A program made the translations under genes and the position numbers. Of a DNA stretch of 47,411 bases, positions 16,595 to 24,700 are shown piece by piece. The notes below the pieces were generated by a model. It did not search any database. It had not been told where the DNA came from and was given only the letters and a program-made list of their open reading frames with translations. The stretch's first letter is position 1. Each line of letters starts with the position of its first letter. Source of the DNA: Fontibacillus panacisegetis (lineage in GTDB: Bacteria > Bacillota > Bacilli > Paenibacillales > Paenibacillaceae); NCBI RefSeq assembly GCF_900102215.1, contig NZ_FNBG01000036.1:1-47411 (forward strand), in the 5' to 3' direction.

Positions 16595-17380
16595 GTGTTA
16601 ATGATTCAAAGACTGCGTATTGATAATGAGCAGGAATGGAATAAGGAAAACCAACAGACTGTTCTAAACGATTTCTATTTCAGTTTAGTTACTTATGGCA
16701 AGTGTGTTTATTGGGTGAATGATCAGAAGATCATTATGGATAAAGGAGGTATTCTTCTAATACCTCCTGGCAATTCTTTTAAATGGAAATATATCCCCAC
16801 TGTTTTCCACTCCAAGTATGTAGTGGAGTTCAATACAAAGCAGGACTTCACAAGTTTGCCTTTGATAATGAAAGACAGCCATACACATCTTCAAGCGGGA
16901 TGTTTCAGCATTTTACATGAGAAAATGAAGATAATAGGAAGCCAGTGGACTGAAAAAATGCCGTATTATGAAGTCTATGCATCATCCGTATTCACCGAGG
17001 TGCTCATTCATATTAATCGTGAACTGGACAGAGGCCCAGTAACTCCTGATAAGTACAGGTATGCAGAACTTATGAAAAACTATATACGTGAGAATTACCG
17101 AAGCAAAATAACTAAAGAAGATCTGGCCGATGTGATACAAAAAAGTCCTAATTACACAGCGACACTGTTCAGCAGCGTTACAGGTCAGACTATAAGCGAA
17201 TATGTCCATTCGATCCGGGTAAAAAAAGCGCTCTATATGCTGGAAGAATCCCAGTTTACTGTTGCTGAACTGTCTGAATTTTTAGGATACAGTGACGTTT
17301 CTTATTTCAGCAGGGTTTTCAAACAAATTATCGGTGTATCGCCTTCTGACTACGCACATCATAAATTGATTTATCTGTAG
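16595..17380 (+). CDS. AraC family transcriptional regulator
   Basis: About 261 residues. The N-terminal half is a cupin-like sensing domain (WVNDQKIIMDKGGILLIPPGNSF). The C-terminal ~100 residues form the AraC double HTH: ITKEDLADVIQKSPNYTATLF for the first and FTVAELSEFLGYSDVSYFSRVFK for the second, ending IGVSPSDY. I choose GTG 16595, ten bases after GGAAAGG; the ATG at 16601 is equally possible. It is divergent from the pyruvate kinase gene with a palindrome in the gap, so it probably activates that gene in response to a small ligand, perhaps a sugar. Confidence 0.82.
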   Translation: MLMIQRLRIDNEQEWNKENQQTVLNDFYFSLVTYGKCVYWVNDQKIIMDKGGILLIPPGNSFKWKYIPTVFHSKYVVEFNTKQDFTSLPLIMKDSHTHLQAGCFSILHEKMKIIGSQWTEKMPYYEVYASSVFTEVLIHINRELDRGPVTPDKYRYAELMKNYIRENYRSKITKEDLADVIQKSPNYTATLFSSVTGQTISEYVHSIRVKKALYMLEESQFTVAELSEFLGYSDVSYFSRVFKQIIGVSPSDYAHHKLIYL

Positions 17381-17520
17381 CGCTCTTGGCTTTAGGTATT
17401 TGAAAAGCTGCATTCGAGGGCAGAGCATCCATCAGGGCTTTTTGTCATGAATTGCGTTTGGAATTGTATACTGTACCATTTGGTTCAGCAGCCCGCCAAA
17501 TACCAAGCAAAAAAAGATGA

Positions 17521-17646
17521 GCCGTTCAAACTGAGACTGTAACGCTTCAAAAGAACCTGCTCGAAACAGCCAGACAGATCAAAAATATTCAGCACGATCG
17601 CCAATGGCGTTACCAACTCGACCTCGGCAAACTAAAGGAACTTTGA
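17521..17646 (+). pseudogene. Short C-terminal gene remnant
   Basis: 41 codons open from an in-frame TGA to a TGA at 17644. The translation (QKNLLETARQIKNIQHDRQ then WRYQLDLGKLKEL) is protein-like but has no start codon or ribosome site. Probably the end of a lost gene. The rest of 17381-17680 holds nothing I can support. Confidence 0.3.
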
Positions 17647-17679
17647 AGCCCAAATTTTAAAGCTGAAGCATCTCTTAAT

Positions 17680-17706
17680 TAGTCACGGTTTTGATGTCAC
17701 CCTGGC
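17680..17706 (-). other. Internal ssrA fragment spanning the common breakpoint
   Basis: TAGTCACGGTTTTGATGTCA followed by CCCTGGCA matches the intact tmRNA gene across the point where the 83-bp copies stop (intact 35631-35658), with a few changes on the far side (CTGGCAGTGCCC against CTAGCAAGCGCCCC). It therefore looks like the other half of an attachment site. Confidence 0.55.
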
Positions 17707-17723
17707 AGTGCCCATTCAAACCA

Positions 17724-17752
17724 TGGTTAAACTTCACAGGTTCGTTTATAAT
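17724..17752 (+). promoter_or_regulatory. Possible promoter of the nucleotidyltransferase pair
   Basis: TGGTTA (17724-17729), 17 bp, TATAAT (17747-17752), about 28 bp before the first start codon. The -35 is weak. Confidence 0.4.
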
Positions 17753-17780
17753 GGTACTATCGAATGAATGGAGGGATCAC

Positions 17781-18041
17781 ATGCGAAAACTTTCTCTTCA
17801 AGATATTCAAAGCAGGTTAAGCAAAAGTAATCCTGATGTGAATCTCGCTGTTGCAAAATTTCGAGATATGACGATCGAACAGGGCTGGTCCTTATCCCGT
17901 AATCGCCCAAGATCTGCAGACGAAATAAAAGCTTTAAATTATATAGCCAGGATTACTATTCTAAAAGGCATCCGATCAGGCACCATTGCTTACGATAAAG
18001 AAAAGAGGGTGCTTCGTATTGAGAAATATGCAAAAGGCTAA
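17781..18041 (+). CDS. Small protein paired with a nucleotidyltransferase (putative antitoxin)
   Basis: 86 residues from ATG 17781, chosen because GGAGGG lies five bases upstream. Basic, mostly helical; no named domain recognised (core DVNLAVAKFRDMTIEQGWSL). It overlaps the start of the following nucleotidyltransferase gene, a common layout for antitoxin and toxin. The role as antitoxin is inferred from this context alone. Confidence 0.6.
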   Translation: MRKLSLQDIQSRLSKSNPDVNLAVAKFRDMTIEQGWSLSRNRPRSADEIKALNYIARITILKGIRSGTIAYDKEKRVLRIEKYAKG

Positions 18042-18624
18042 AGAAGCCCTTGAACAACTTCACGACAAATCAAAGTTTGAAAAATTGATCCAAACAGCTG
18101 CAATCATTACAGAACTACTTCTTCCTCACGACATCCGCCCCATTATCGTTGGAGGCCTTTCCGTAGAAATCTACACCTTGAATGGGTATACCACTCAGGA
18201 CATTGATTTTGTCTTGAACGGTTATGACTTAGCTAGTGAAGTTTTTGCTTCATTAGGCTTTGTAAAGCTGGGGAAAAATTGGGTTCATGCAGACCTTGGT
18301 GTTTCAGTTGAAATCCCATCAAATTTCTTAGCGGGGGACTATGATAAAATAACGGAACTATCCATAGCTGATAGAACTGTTTATATCATCGGACTCGAGG
18401 ATATTATCCTAGACCGCTTACGAGCCGCTGTTCACTGGAAATCAGGCGAATCTCGTGAATGGGGATACCGTATGCTGCTTATGTACTTCGAAGAGCTAGA
18501 TTTGGAATATATTCAAGGACGCTTCGAACATTCCCTTGAAGAGAATGAGTTTAATCTGTGGATTAATGAAGCCATACAAGAAAAAGCCCTGATTGCGGAC
18601 AAAGAAAAAGACACCGATCACTAG
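18019..18624 (+). CDS. Nucleotidyltransferase-fold protein, DUF6036-like (putative toxin)
   Basis: About 201 residues. I choose TTG 18019 (GAGGGTG upstream) or ATG 18028; the frame opens at 17986. The polymerase-beta type nucleotidyltransferase core is visible as PIIVGGLSVEIYTL then TTQDIDFVLNG, with the GG-S and D-x-D metal motif, followed by LEDIILDRLRAA. This matches the DUF6036-like group of small nucleotidyltransferases. Such enzymes in two-gene operons often act as toxins that modify tRNA or another protein. Overlap with the upstream gene supports this. Confidence 0.7.
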   Translation: MRNMQKAKEALEQLHDKSKFEKLIQTAAIITELLLPHDIRPIIVGGLSVEIYTLNGYTTQDIDFVLNGYDLASEVFASLGFVKLGKNWVHADLGVSVEIPSNFLAGDYDKITELSIADRTVYIIGLEDIILDRLRAAVHWKSGESREWGYRMLLMYFEELDLEYIQGRFEHSLEENEFNLWINEAIQEKALIADKEKDTDH

Positions 18625-18637
18625 GTCAGTGCCTTTT
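18606..18637 (+). terminator. Terminator of the nucleotidyltransferase pair
   Basis: Imperfect stem AAAAGACACCGATC / GGTCAGTGCCTTTT overlapping the stop codon, then TCTG. Followed after seven bases by an ssrA 3' end, the same order as at 10960 and 32770. Confidence 0.5.
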
Positions 18638-18644
18638 CTGCATA

Positions 18645-18727
18645 TGGAGGCGAGAGGAGTCGAAACCCTGTCCGAAGGCAACGCCACACAGGTGTCTACG
18701 GGTGTAGTCACGGTTTTGATGTCACCC
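18645..18727 (-). other. 83-bp displaced ssrA 3' end
   Basis: Matches the last part of the intact tmRNA gene (35572-35654) with about three differences, from the acceptor stem to GATGTCACCC, then diverges abruptly. Same orientation as ssrA. The CCA is not encoded (ATATGG in place of TGGTGG). Without the rest of tmRNA it cannot work; it is a displaced gene end. Confidence 0.75.
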
Positions 18728-19054
18728 AATCATCTGTACCCCAAAAAAAACAGTTTCAGACCAAGCAGGTATCGACTCAACACAGTAGATCATCTTACCC
18801 TTCATGATTTCAGCCACAATGGAAGGCTCGTATGTATTATCAATGGTGATAACTTGGTCTGCGATGGCTAAAGCAGGTTTCTGGGCGGTTAAGCTTCCAT
18901 TTCCGGCACATTTGCATGAACGTATAGGGAATTGGGATAGACGCTCTAATATACGTTTCCTATCCTCTGGTAATTCCGCATCTAACAGTTGAGTGCTCAA
19001 GGTTAGATGCGATGCTAACGATGCAGAAGATGATCTTCCAAACAGCTTGGACAC
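18722..19054 (-). pseudogene. Unrecognised reading frame in a decayed block
   Basis: A 110-codon frame (contains EDRKRILERLSQFPIRSCKC and DQVITIDNTYEPSIVAEIMK) with protein-like composition but no good start; the first codons overlap the remnant upstream in another frame. It ends against the ssrA fragment. Possibly the frameshifted C-terminal part of the preceding gene. Function unknown. Confidence 0.3.
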
Positions 19055-19433
19055 TCGTTAGGAAAACTTAAACCTTCATTCCCGTAATATTCAGGATTCT
19101 CCTCATCAAACAGCCAACAATCCCATTCTTGTACGAACTCTTCAGCTCGCCTTTCTTTTTCGATCGCCCACGCGAAGTGAATATAATTGTGGGATACTTA
19201 CCATTGACCTTCCTTTCCAGAAAACCTGTTCGAATCATATGATCGACTTTATCCATGATCTGTTCCAATGTAAGGTCTTTATAATAACCTTAAGAAGGGG
19301 TTCGATCTAATCCAAGTTCTAACAACTTTCGTTCCTTTGAACCTTTCAAGATTTTCGAAAGAAGCGTCCTTCCGCCTTCGGCAATGATATCGTCCGCAGC
19401 TCGCAGAATAGCCCTCAGTTCAGGATCTGGCAA
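19015..19433 (-). pseudogene. Broken winged-helix (RQC-like) DNA-binding protein
   Basis: The minus strand reads LPDPELRAILRAADDIIAEG, then LLELGLDRTPS, a stop (TAA), GYYKDLTLEQIMDKVDHMIR and GFLERKVNGKYPTIIFTS; a one-base shift then continues AIEKERRAEEFVQEWDCWLF. The helix pattern and PTIIFT..GWAIEKERRAEEF segment resemble the RQC-minor type winged-helix proteins of Bacilli. One nonsense codon and one frameshift mean it is not functional as it stands. Confidence 0.5.
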
Positions 19434-19449
19434 TGGTTATATGTGTTTT

Positions 19450-19753
19450 TTATTGGTATTCGAGGGTCCCCCATTCCTCTGATAGGTCTACCTTAGCCTG
19501 ATACCACAGAAACTCTTCTAAATCAAACGGCACCTCCTCACGCTCCGGTCTTTCGATAACTAACCAGTACTCATCCGTACAAAATTGTGGCTCCTGGCTC
19601 TGATGTAGGAGCGTATTATCAAGGCTCGCCTGATCGAAAAGCCTTCTTGCGTGATTTTTTTGTCCTTGCAGCAGCTTTTTCATTTTCCTTAGCTTTTCGA
19701 ACGGCATCGTCGGTTATCGGTACTCCCAATATACGGAGCTCTGTGATGGGCAT
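19450..19753 (-). pseudogene. Frameshifted ~100-residue gene of unknown function
   Basis: From ATG 19753 the frame reads PITELRILGVPITDDAVRKA and continues Lys/Ala-rich for 44 codons to a stop. A second frame then carries QEPQFCTDEYWLVIERPERE and DLEEFLWYQAKVDLSEEWG to the end at 19450. Together they look like one protein broken by a frameshift. It ends about 15 bp before the winged-helix remnant, so the two were probably an operon. Confidence 0.4.
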
Positions 19754-19758
19754 CCCTA

Positions 19759-19777
19759 CGAGGGAGTCGAACCCCTG
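19759..19777 (-). other. Short ssrA-like T-arm fragment
   Basis: CGAGGGAGTCGAACCCCTG matches the ssrA T-arm with one base missing. It sits exactly where the Fic remnant loses its C-terminal part. Because T-arms of many tRNAs are alike, a tRNA origin cannot be excluded. Confidence 0.4.
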
Positions 19778-20112
19778 ATATAATACCGGATTTTAGGGCT
19801 AAACAACGGATAAATTCACGCTGAGTTCTCCCATTACCCTCTCGAAAAGGGTGGAGTACATTTAGTTCAGTTAAATAATGGTTCAATCTGTTTATTAACA
19901 CATCCTGCTCCAAGCCAATTAAATATTGCTCTAGTTTAAGCTCATTCAGAAGTTGATGAGTTTGAGCTAGCAGAAATTGCACATGAACAAAAATCTGAAA
20001 TTCCCCTTTAGGGGCTTCGAGGCAAGTTACGTAAACGGTCCGCTGTTACCAAACGTTCATAGGCATCGAGTTGATTTTGTTCACCGCTGTACCCCTTGCA
20101 CCTCCTTTGCAT
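19778..20112 (-). pseudogene. Fic family gene remnant
   Basis: Two parts of a Fic-domain protein are visible on the minus strand. The N-terminal part (about 20082-20010) reads EQNQLDAYERLVTADRLRNL. The catalytic part reads LNVLHPFREGNGRTQREFIR, the AMP-transferase motif HPFx(D/E)GNGRxxR. Between them about 50 codons are missing and frames change, and the C-terminus is cut at the T-arm-like sequence. Fic enzymes transfer AMP to target proteins. This copy is dead. Confidence 0.65.
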
Positions 20113-20197
20113 GCAGTTATTATTTACTTAGTGCCGATAATGCTCAAAAAGGTTGCTTTTTTTATATTGCGGATATAGTAAGGCCCCAGAAAAGATG

Positions 20198-20223
20198 AAA
20201 GCCCGCTCACAGAGCGGGTTTTC
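20198..20223 (-). terminator. Terminator of ung
   Basis: CCCGCTC / GAGCGGG stem with a short loop, followed on the minus strand by CTTTCATCTTTTC. Lies 30 bp beyond the ung stop. Confidence 0.65.
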
Positions 20224-20254
20224 AGTATGGAAATGAGTGCTATAATCTTCATCA

Positions 20255-20929
20255 TTACAAGTTAGGAATCTGCCAATCAATTTCTTGAAGTCCCGTCTTT
20301 CGTAAAAATTCGTTTGCACGAGAAAACGGCTTGCTGCCAAAAAATCCTCTATGGGCAGACAACGGACTCGGATGCGGCGAACGAATAAGCACATGTCGTG
20401 GGTTCGTAATGAGCTCCGCTTTCTTCTGAGCGTGGCTTCCCCACAACAGGAACACAACAGGATCATTTTTCCGATTGATCGTTTCAATCACTTTATCCGT
20501 GAAATGCTCCCAGCCTTTATTTTTATGAGAATTGGCCTCATGCGCCCTTACTGTGAGCACCGTGTTCAGGAGCAATACTCCTTGCTGCGCCCATTTAAGC
20601 AAATGCCCGTTATTCGGAATGAAGCAGCCCAAGTCATCCTGCAGCTCCTTAAACATATTTTGCAAGGATGGAGGTGTACCTATACCCTGTTTAACGGAGA
20701 AGCTTAATCCATGAGCTTGCCCCGGTCCATGATAAGGGTCCTGACCCAAAATTACCACCTTAGTGTCAGCCAACGACGTATAATGCAGTGCATTAAAAAT
20801 ATCGTATTTATCAGGATAAATGCTCTTCGTTCGATATTCGTCGATAAGGAACTCCCGCAGCTGCAAGTAGTATGGCTTTGTAAACTCCTGCTCCAAATCA
20901 GACGCCCAGTCGTTATTCAATATAGCCAT
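20255..20929 (-). CDS. ung: Uracil-DNA glycosylase (family 1)
   Basis: 224 residues, normal length. Removes uracil from DNA as the first step of base excision repair. The water-activating loop [20 protein letters not shown] contains the catalytic Asp, and the C-terminal [13 protein letters not shown] carries the DNA-intercalation loop with its catalytic His. [12 protein letters not shown] is the uracil-binding strand region. Stands alone with its own terminator. A housekeeping gene inside the mosaic region suggests either that not everything here is acquired or that chromosomal rearrangement brought it. Confidence 0.95.
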   Translation of the reverse strand: MAILNNDWASDLEQEFTKPYYLQLREFLIDEYRTKSIYPDKYDIFNALHYTSLADTKVVILGQDPYHGPGQAHGLSFSVKQGIGTPPSLQNMFKELQDDLGCFIPNNGHLLKWAQQGVLLLNTVLTVRAHEANSHKNKGWEHFTDKVIETINRKNDPVVFLLWGSHAQKKAELITNPRHVLIRSPHPSPLSAHRGFFGSKPFSRANEFLRKTGLQEIDWQIPNL

Positions 20930-20996
20930 TCTAAATTCTATCCTCCTGCCAATAATAAAAGATTTATTAAAATTATATCATATGGTTCTTATATCA

Positions 20997-22121
20997 TTAT
21001 TCCCACTTCATAAGTCCTTTGATTTGAGGTATTAGTTTTTCCGCTGCTTTGCTGTGGGTTGTTACAGACGGGTGCCAGTCGGCTCCGTAGCCATCAGCGG
21101 TCAACTGCACGTCAAACTTCATAGCTGCAAGGTTAGCATCACCGGTTTCCTTCGTATAATCATTAACCGCTTGTTCAAGGAAGGGGTACAGTCTGTCTCC
21201 CATGATCCCCAGCGTACATAGAATTGTGGCATTGGCATTATTCCGTCTAACCATTTTAAGAAATTCAATATATTGTTCAGCATACTCTGCCTGCTTGTCA
21301 GCATCATCCTTGGTGTACGAATCATCATTCGTTCCCAGATTAATGACGATAAGATCGGGTATAAACTTATTGAAATCCCAGCTTACGGATTGAGGCTCCA
21401 GTACGCCGTCAAATTTTCCATCGGATTTGCCTACCTTTTCGTAGTAATCAGGTAGAAGCTGCGAGGTTAATTTTTGATCGTTATGCGTAAAACCTGAAAT
21501 AATTCCGTAACCGCTATACGAAACCATACTATAGTCTGCCTGAAGCTCCTGAACGGCTTTATAAGCATAGGCTTTCGTGACATCCTCAGTACTTGTGGAA
21601 AAAGAATGCTGCTCATTTTCACCATCAACGCCATAGCCGCAAGTGATCGAATCGCCAACAAACTCGATTTTATGTACATTGTCCGAGGTTGGCTTAATTC
21701 CCTCTTTGCTATCCACTGTGATTCCGTGAATCCCAATAGTTGACATAGCCGCTTCTGATAGTTTAATGATCCTTACCGTGACGTCCTGCTCCGACTCACT
21801 TTCGAACAGGGTATATGTTTTCAAAGTCTTATTCACCATGTCATCAATCACTCGTTTTCCATTTACGTAAATGCCAATTCTAGCCTGATTGTTGTCACTT
21901 AACGCTACAGGATCGCCTTTTATTGTAACCTCTGCTTTTTTACCAATAAAAGAAAATTCTACACCGCCACCGGACAAAGCAAGCCATAACACATCATTGT
22001 AATAGTACGTTCGCCCGATGATTTTGACATGCTTTTCCGTTGCTTTAAAGGTTTGAGTCGCTTCCTCTTTGTTTGTTGCCGTTATAGATAAATCAGTTCT
22101 CTTGGTTTCTTCTGTCGACAT
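20997..22121 (-). CDS. SGNH-family esterase, carbohydrate esterase family 2-like
   Basis: 374 residues. The N-terminal ~120 residues form a beta-sandwich (YYYNDVLWLALSGGGVEFSF), followed by an SGNH hydrolase domain: EFVGDSITCGYGVDG (nucleophile Ser), INLGTNDDSY (Asn block) and DWHPSVTTHSKAAE (Asp-x-x-His). This two-domain layout is that of CE2 acetyl-xylan/glucomannan esterases, which remove acetyl groups from hemicellulose. No signal peptide is visible, so it is likely intracellular and would act on imported oligosaccharides. GGAAGG precedes the ATG. Monocistronic. Confidence 0.83.
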   Translation of the reverse strand: MSTEETKRTDLSITATNKEEATQTFKATEKHVKIIGRTYYYNDVLWLALSGGGVEFSFIGKKAEVTIKGDPVALSDNNQARIGIYVNGKRVIDDMVNKTLKTYTLFESESEQDVTVRIIKLSEAAMSTIGIHGITVDSKEGIKPTSDNVHKIEFVGDSITCGYGVDGENEQHSFSTSTEDVTKAYAYKAVQELQADYSMVSYSGYGIISGFTHNDQKLTSQLLPDYYEKVGKSDGKFDGVLEPQSVSWDFNKFIPDLIVINLGTNDDSYTKDDADKQAEYAEQYIEFLKMVRRNNANATILCTLGIMGDRLYPFLEQAVNDYTKETGDANLAAMKFDVQLTADGYGADWHPSVTTHSKAAEKLIPQIKGLMKWE

Positions 22122-22363
22122 ATTAGAACCTTCCTTTCCGCTTTATACGAGATGATTGCAAAGGCATTTTCACAAGATCATTTCCCCGCCCTAACTAACT
22201 CTAATATTATAGGGATTATCACGTTATCGTCTATCTTTTTGCAAGACCAGGGACATTGCTAGAATCTTTGCGGTAGATTATAAAGAGCAAAGCAGGAACA
22301 ATCCGGACTCCCGGTTGTTGCTATAATAAAGTCAACCGTACGGGGAAAAGGAATGATGAAGCA

Positions 22364-23281
22364 TTGAATTATAGTACAGATATCGAACGCAGTATTGAAT
22401 ACATCGAAGCCAACATTAAAGAAAGACTGACAATCGAAATGATTTCTCAGCATGTTGGATACTCCTTGTATCATTTCTGCAGGGTTTTTCAAATATGTAT
22501 GGGGATACCTGTCATGGAATATGTCCGAAAAAGGCGTCTGTCAGTTGCATCAACGGAGCTATATAAAGGCAGACGAATCCTTGATATCGCGTTAGATTAT
22601 GGATTCGAAACTCAAAGCGGGTTTACAAAAGCATTTCGTAAGGAGTTTGGATATAGTCCAACACAATATGCCGTAAGGATGACTGGAATTCAAGAATACA
22701 TTTCTGGCAAGAAAACAATTGAGTACGGAGGTTGGCATATGGTTCCTAAAATAATCACAAAACCATCTTTCAAAATTGCAGGGTACGGAATAAAAACGAA
22801 TATTGCAGATGGGAGCTTTACTAAAGATGTTGCAGCATTCTGGGACAATTACGACATCAATGGTTGGGAGTGTAAATTGTATGACCAGCTTAACCCCTCA
22901 AAGCATGGGGAAGTCGGAATTTGTGTGCCGGAGTCCAGAGATAGCGACAGCTTGATCTATTTGTTTGGTGTCATTGTTGAAGACTTTGGAAAAGTGACTC
23001 CTGACATGATCACCCTTGATGTACCTGAAGCTACCTATGCTGTCTTTACCACACTCCCAGTTGATGTAACAGCCGGCGAGAAGAACGGTGGAGCGAATCA
23101 GGAAGATTTTTCAAACACAATAAAACTAACCTGGCAGTATATTTTCCAGGAATGGTTCAAGGACAGCGGTTATGAATATGATGACACGAAGCTAGACTTT
23201 GAATATTATGATGAGCGTTGTCACTTCCGTCCCGATACCGTAATGGACATCTATGTGCCAGTAACTAAGAAGGGGCAATAA
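22364..23281 (+). CDS. AraC family regulator with GyrI-like effector domain
   Basis: 305 residues starting at TTG 22364, with AAAGGA about 11 bases upstream. The N-terminal ~105 residues are the AraC double HTH (LTIEMISQHVGYSLYHFCRV and ILDIALDYGFETQSGFTKAF). The C-terminal ~150 residues (from about 125) form a GyrI-like/AraC effector-binding domain, ending DFEYYDERCHFRPDTVMDIY VPV. Proteins of this kind sense hydrophobic drugs or other small molecules. The target genes are not obvious from context. Confidence 0.85.
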   Translation: MNYSTDIERSIEYIEANIKERLTIEMISQHVGYSLYHFCRVFQICMGIPVMEYVRKRRLSVASTELYKGRRILDIALDYGFETQSGFTKAFRKEFGYSPTQYAVRMTGIQEYISGKKTIEYGGWHMVPKIITKPSFKIAGYGIKTNIADGSFTKDVAAFWDNYDINGWECKLYDQLNPSKHGEVGICVPESRDSDSLIYLFGVIVEDFGKVTPDMITLDVPEATYAVFTTLPVDVTAGEKNGGANQEDFSNTIKLTWQYIFQEWFKDSGYEYDDTKLDFEYYDERCHFRPDTVMDIYVPVTKKGQ

Positions 23282-23305
23282 TTGTGTAGATAGGATAAAA
23301 AGTAG

Positions 23306-23527
23306 AAAGACCACCTTTTAGTAAATTGCTGCAAAAGTGCATTTTTTCGGAATCTATATCACCAATCCAACTGAACAGCCTGCAAAAGTGCAGTTTTATT
23401 ACTCTTATTGAGCCAGAATCTGCGTTTTAGCTCAAAAAAGGTGCACTTTTGCATGAATTCCACATGGCTGATTAGCATTCCGAAAAAAAGATGTACTTTT
23501 GCAGTAGTTACTTTTAGGGTGGTCTTT
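23306..23527. repeat. Large nested inverted-repeat element
   Basis: Outer arms AAAGACCACC (23306-23315) and GGTGGTCTTT (23518-23527) enclose four copies of the 12-mer TGCAAAAGTGCA: direct at 23330 and 23381, inverted at 23442 and 23492 (the last with one change). Next to the outer copies lie TTTTTCGGAAT and its complement. The whole can fold into one long hairpin. It separates two convergent genes and fills the space between them, so it probably serves as a shared terminator and may be a dispersed host repeat. Confidence 0.7.
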
Positions 23528-23537
23528 GGTGTATTGA

Positions 23538-23945
23538 TTACTCTGTAACCTGAAGCTTAACCTCTTTCTCGATAAGGTTAGCCTTATTGTCTATGTTCTC
23601 ATTCTCCATATAATAGTCCTTCAATTCGTCTTGAGCGGTTCCCTCTGCTAACGGCACTTGATGACGATAGGCAGCCCGGCAAATCACATGAGCAGCCACC
23701 GGAGCAGTCAGAAATACAAAAACGATACCCAAGATGAGGCGGATGCTGAAATAACCGTCAGAAATTACGAAGTACAGCAATGTTCCAACCAACGTACACA
23801 GCACGCCAAGCGTAGAACTTTTAGATGCAGCATGAGACCTTGTATACACATCCGGCAATCGAACATTCCCGATCGCGCTGATCAAGCTAATCGCAGCTCC
23901 GATTAGTATAAGGATAACGCCGACTACTTCACCGCTTCCGCTCAA
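23538..23945 (-). CDS. mnhG: Na+/H+ antiporter subunit G
   Basis: About 135 residues from TTG 23945, preceded by AGAGGTG; this start fits the usual ~120-residue family better than the longer frame to 23981. Three membrane helices and the family motif RLPDVYTRSHAASKSSTLGV are present. The C-terminal ~40 residues are a charged tail longer than usual. Seventh and last subunit of the Mrp/Mnh complex; overlaps mnhF by 17 bp. Confidence 0.9.
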   Translation of the reverse strand: MSGSGEVVGVILILIGAAISLISAIGNVRLPDVYTRSHAASKSSTLGVLCTLVGTLLYFVISDGYFSIRLILGIVFVFLTAPVAAHVICRAAYRHQVPLAEGTAQDELKDYYMENENIDNKANLIEKEVKLQVTE

Positions 23946-24210
23946 TAACAACACCTCTTTCAATAAACCTGGCAAACGCAACCGTCCCTATAAATGACAG
24001 GATTCCGATCAGCAATATTAGATCAAAAAAAGCATGGGTATGCAATAACACGGAGTACACGGCAATACTAGCGATCAAATTAATGCCGATAGAATCCAAC
24101 GCTTGAACACGATCCGCACTGGACGGCCCTTTTACAACTCGATATAAATTGGCCAGGATCGCCAGCATTAACAGACATAAAGCGATGATCATAATCGTCT
24201 CAAGTATCAC
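23929..24210 (-). CDS. mnhF: Na+/H+ antiporter subunit F
   Basis: 93 residues, three hydrophobic helices, with the family signature RVVKGPSSADRVQALDSIG after the first helix. A small subunit of the Mrp complex required for assembly and transport. Start overlaps the mnhE stop by four bases. Confidence 0.92.
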   Translation of the reverse strand: MILETIMIIALCLLMLAILANLYRVVKGPSSADRVQALDSIGINLIASIAVYSVLLHTHAFFDLILLIGILSFIGTVAFARFIERGVVIERKR

Positions 24211-24692
24211 TTTCTTGTCACATCCTTTATTGCTTTTTCGAACACAGATTTTGACTTTAATACAGCCTCTTTGGACTCGGGCATATTCAGACCATGAATG
24301 TACATAGCCTTTGAATCAGGAGCTATCTCCATAACGACCGAGCCTGGCGTTAAGCAGATCAATAAAGATAAGAGCGTGATTTCCATATCTCCCTCCATAT
24401 CCGTCTCGATCCTGAAAATCCCCGGTTTGACATCAATTTTAGGACGGAGTACATGCTTCATGACCATCAGCGAGGAAATGCCCAGCTCATGTATGAAAAT
24501 GATTAGCAGCTTGCCAACAGCAGCCAGAGTGTAGAGATAGAACGGCTTTTTAAAAAAACGGCGCATACAGAACAGGATAAATAGACCGACAAAATATCCG
24601 CTGATAAAGTTAATCATGCTCGTACTATCCTGCAAAAACATCCACAAGTAAGCAATAAAAATATTTAATAAAACCTGAACGGGCAAAGTCAT
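24207..24692 (-). CDS. mnhE: Na+/H+ antiporter subunit E
   Basis: 161 residues; two or three N-terminal helices, then a cytoplasmic domain with LLICLTPGSVVMEIAPDSKA and YIHGLNMPES, the standard MnhE signature. Eight bases separate it from mnhD. Confidence 0.93.
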   Translation of the reverse strand: MTLPVQVLLNIFIAYLWMFLQDSTSMINFISGYFVGLFILFCMRRFFKKPFYLYTLAAVGKLLIIFIHELGISSLMVMKHVLRPKIDVKPGIFRIETDMEGDMEITLLSLLICLTPGSVVMEIAPDSKAMYIHGLNMPESKEAVLKSKSVFEKAIKDVTRK

Positions 24693-24700
24693 CTCCCCCT

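Noticed and set aside
18645..18727. A second functional tmRNA or a tRNA
   Set aside because: Only the 3' 83 bases are present; there is no 5' acceptor partner or tag sequence.
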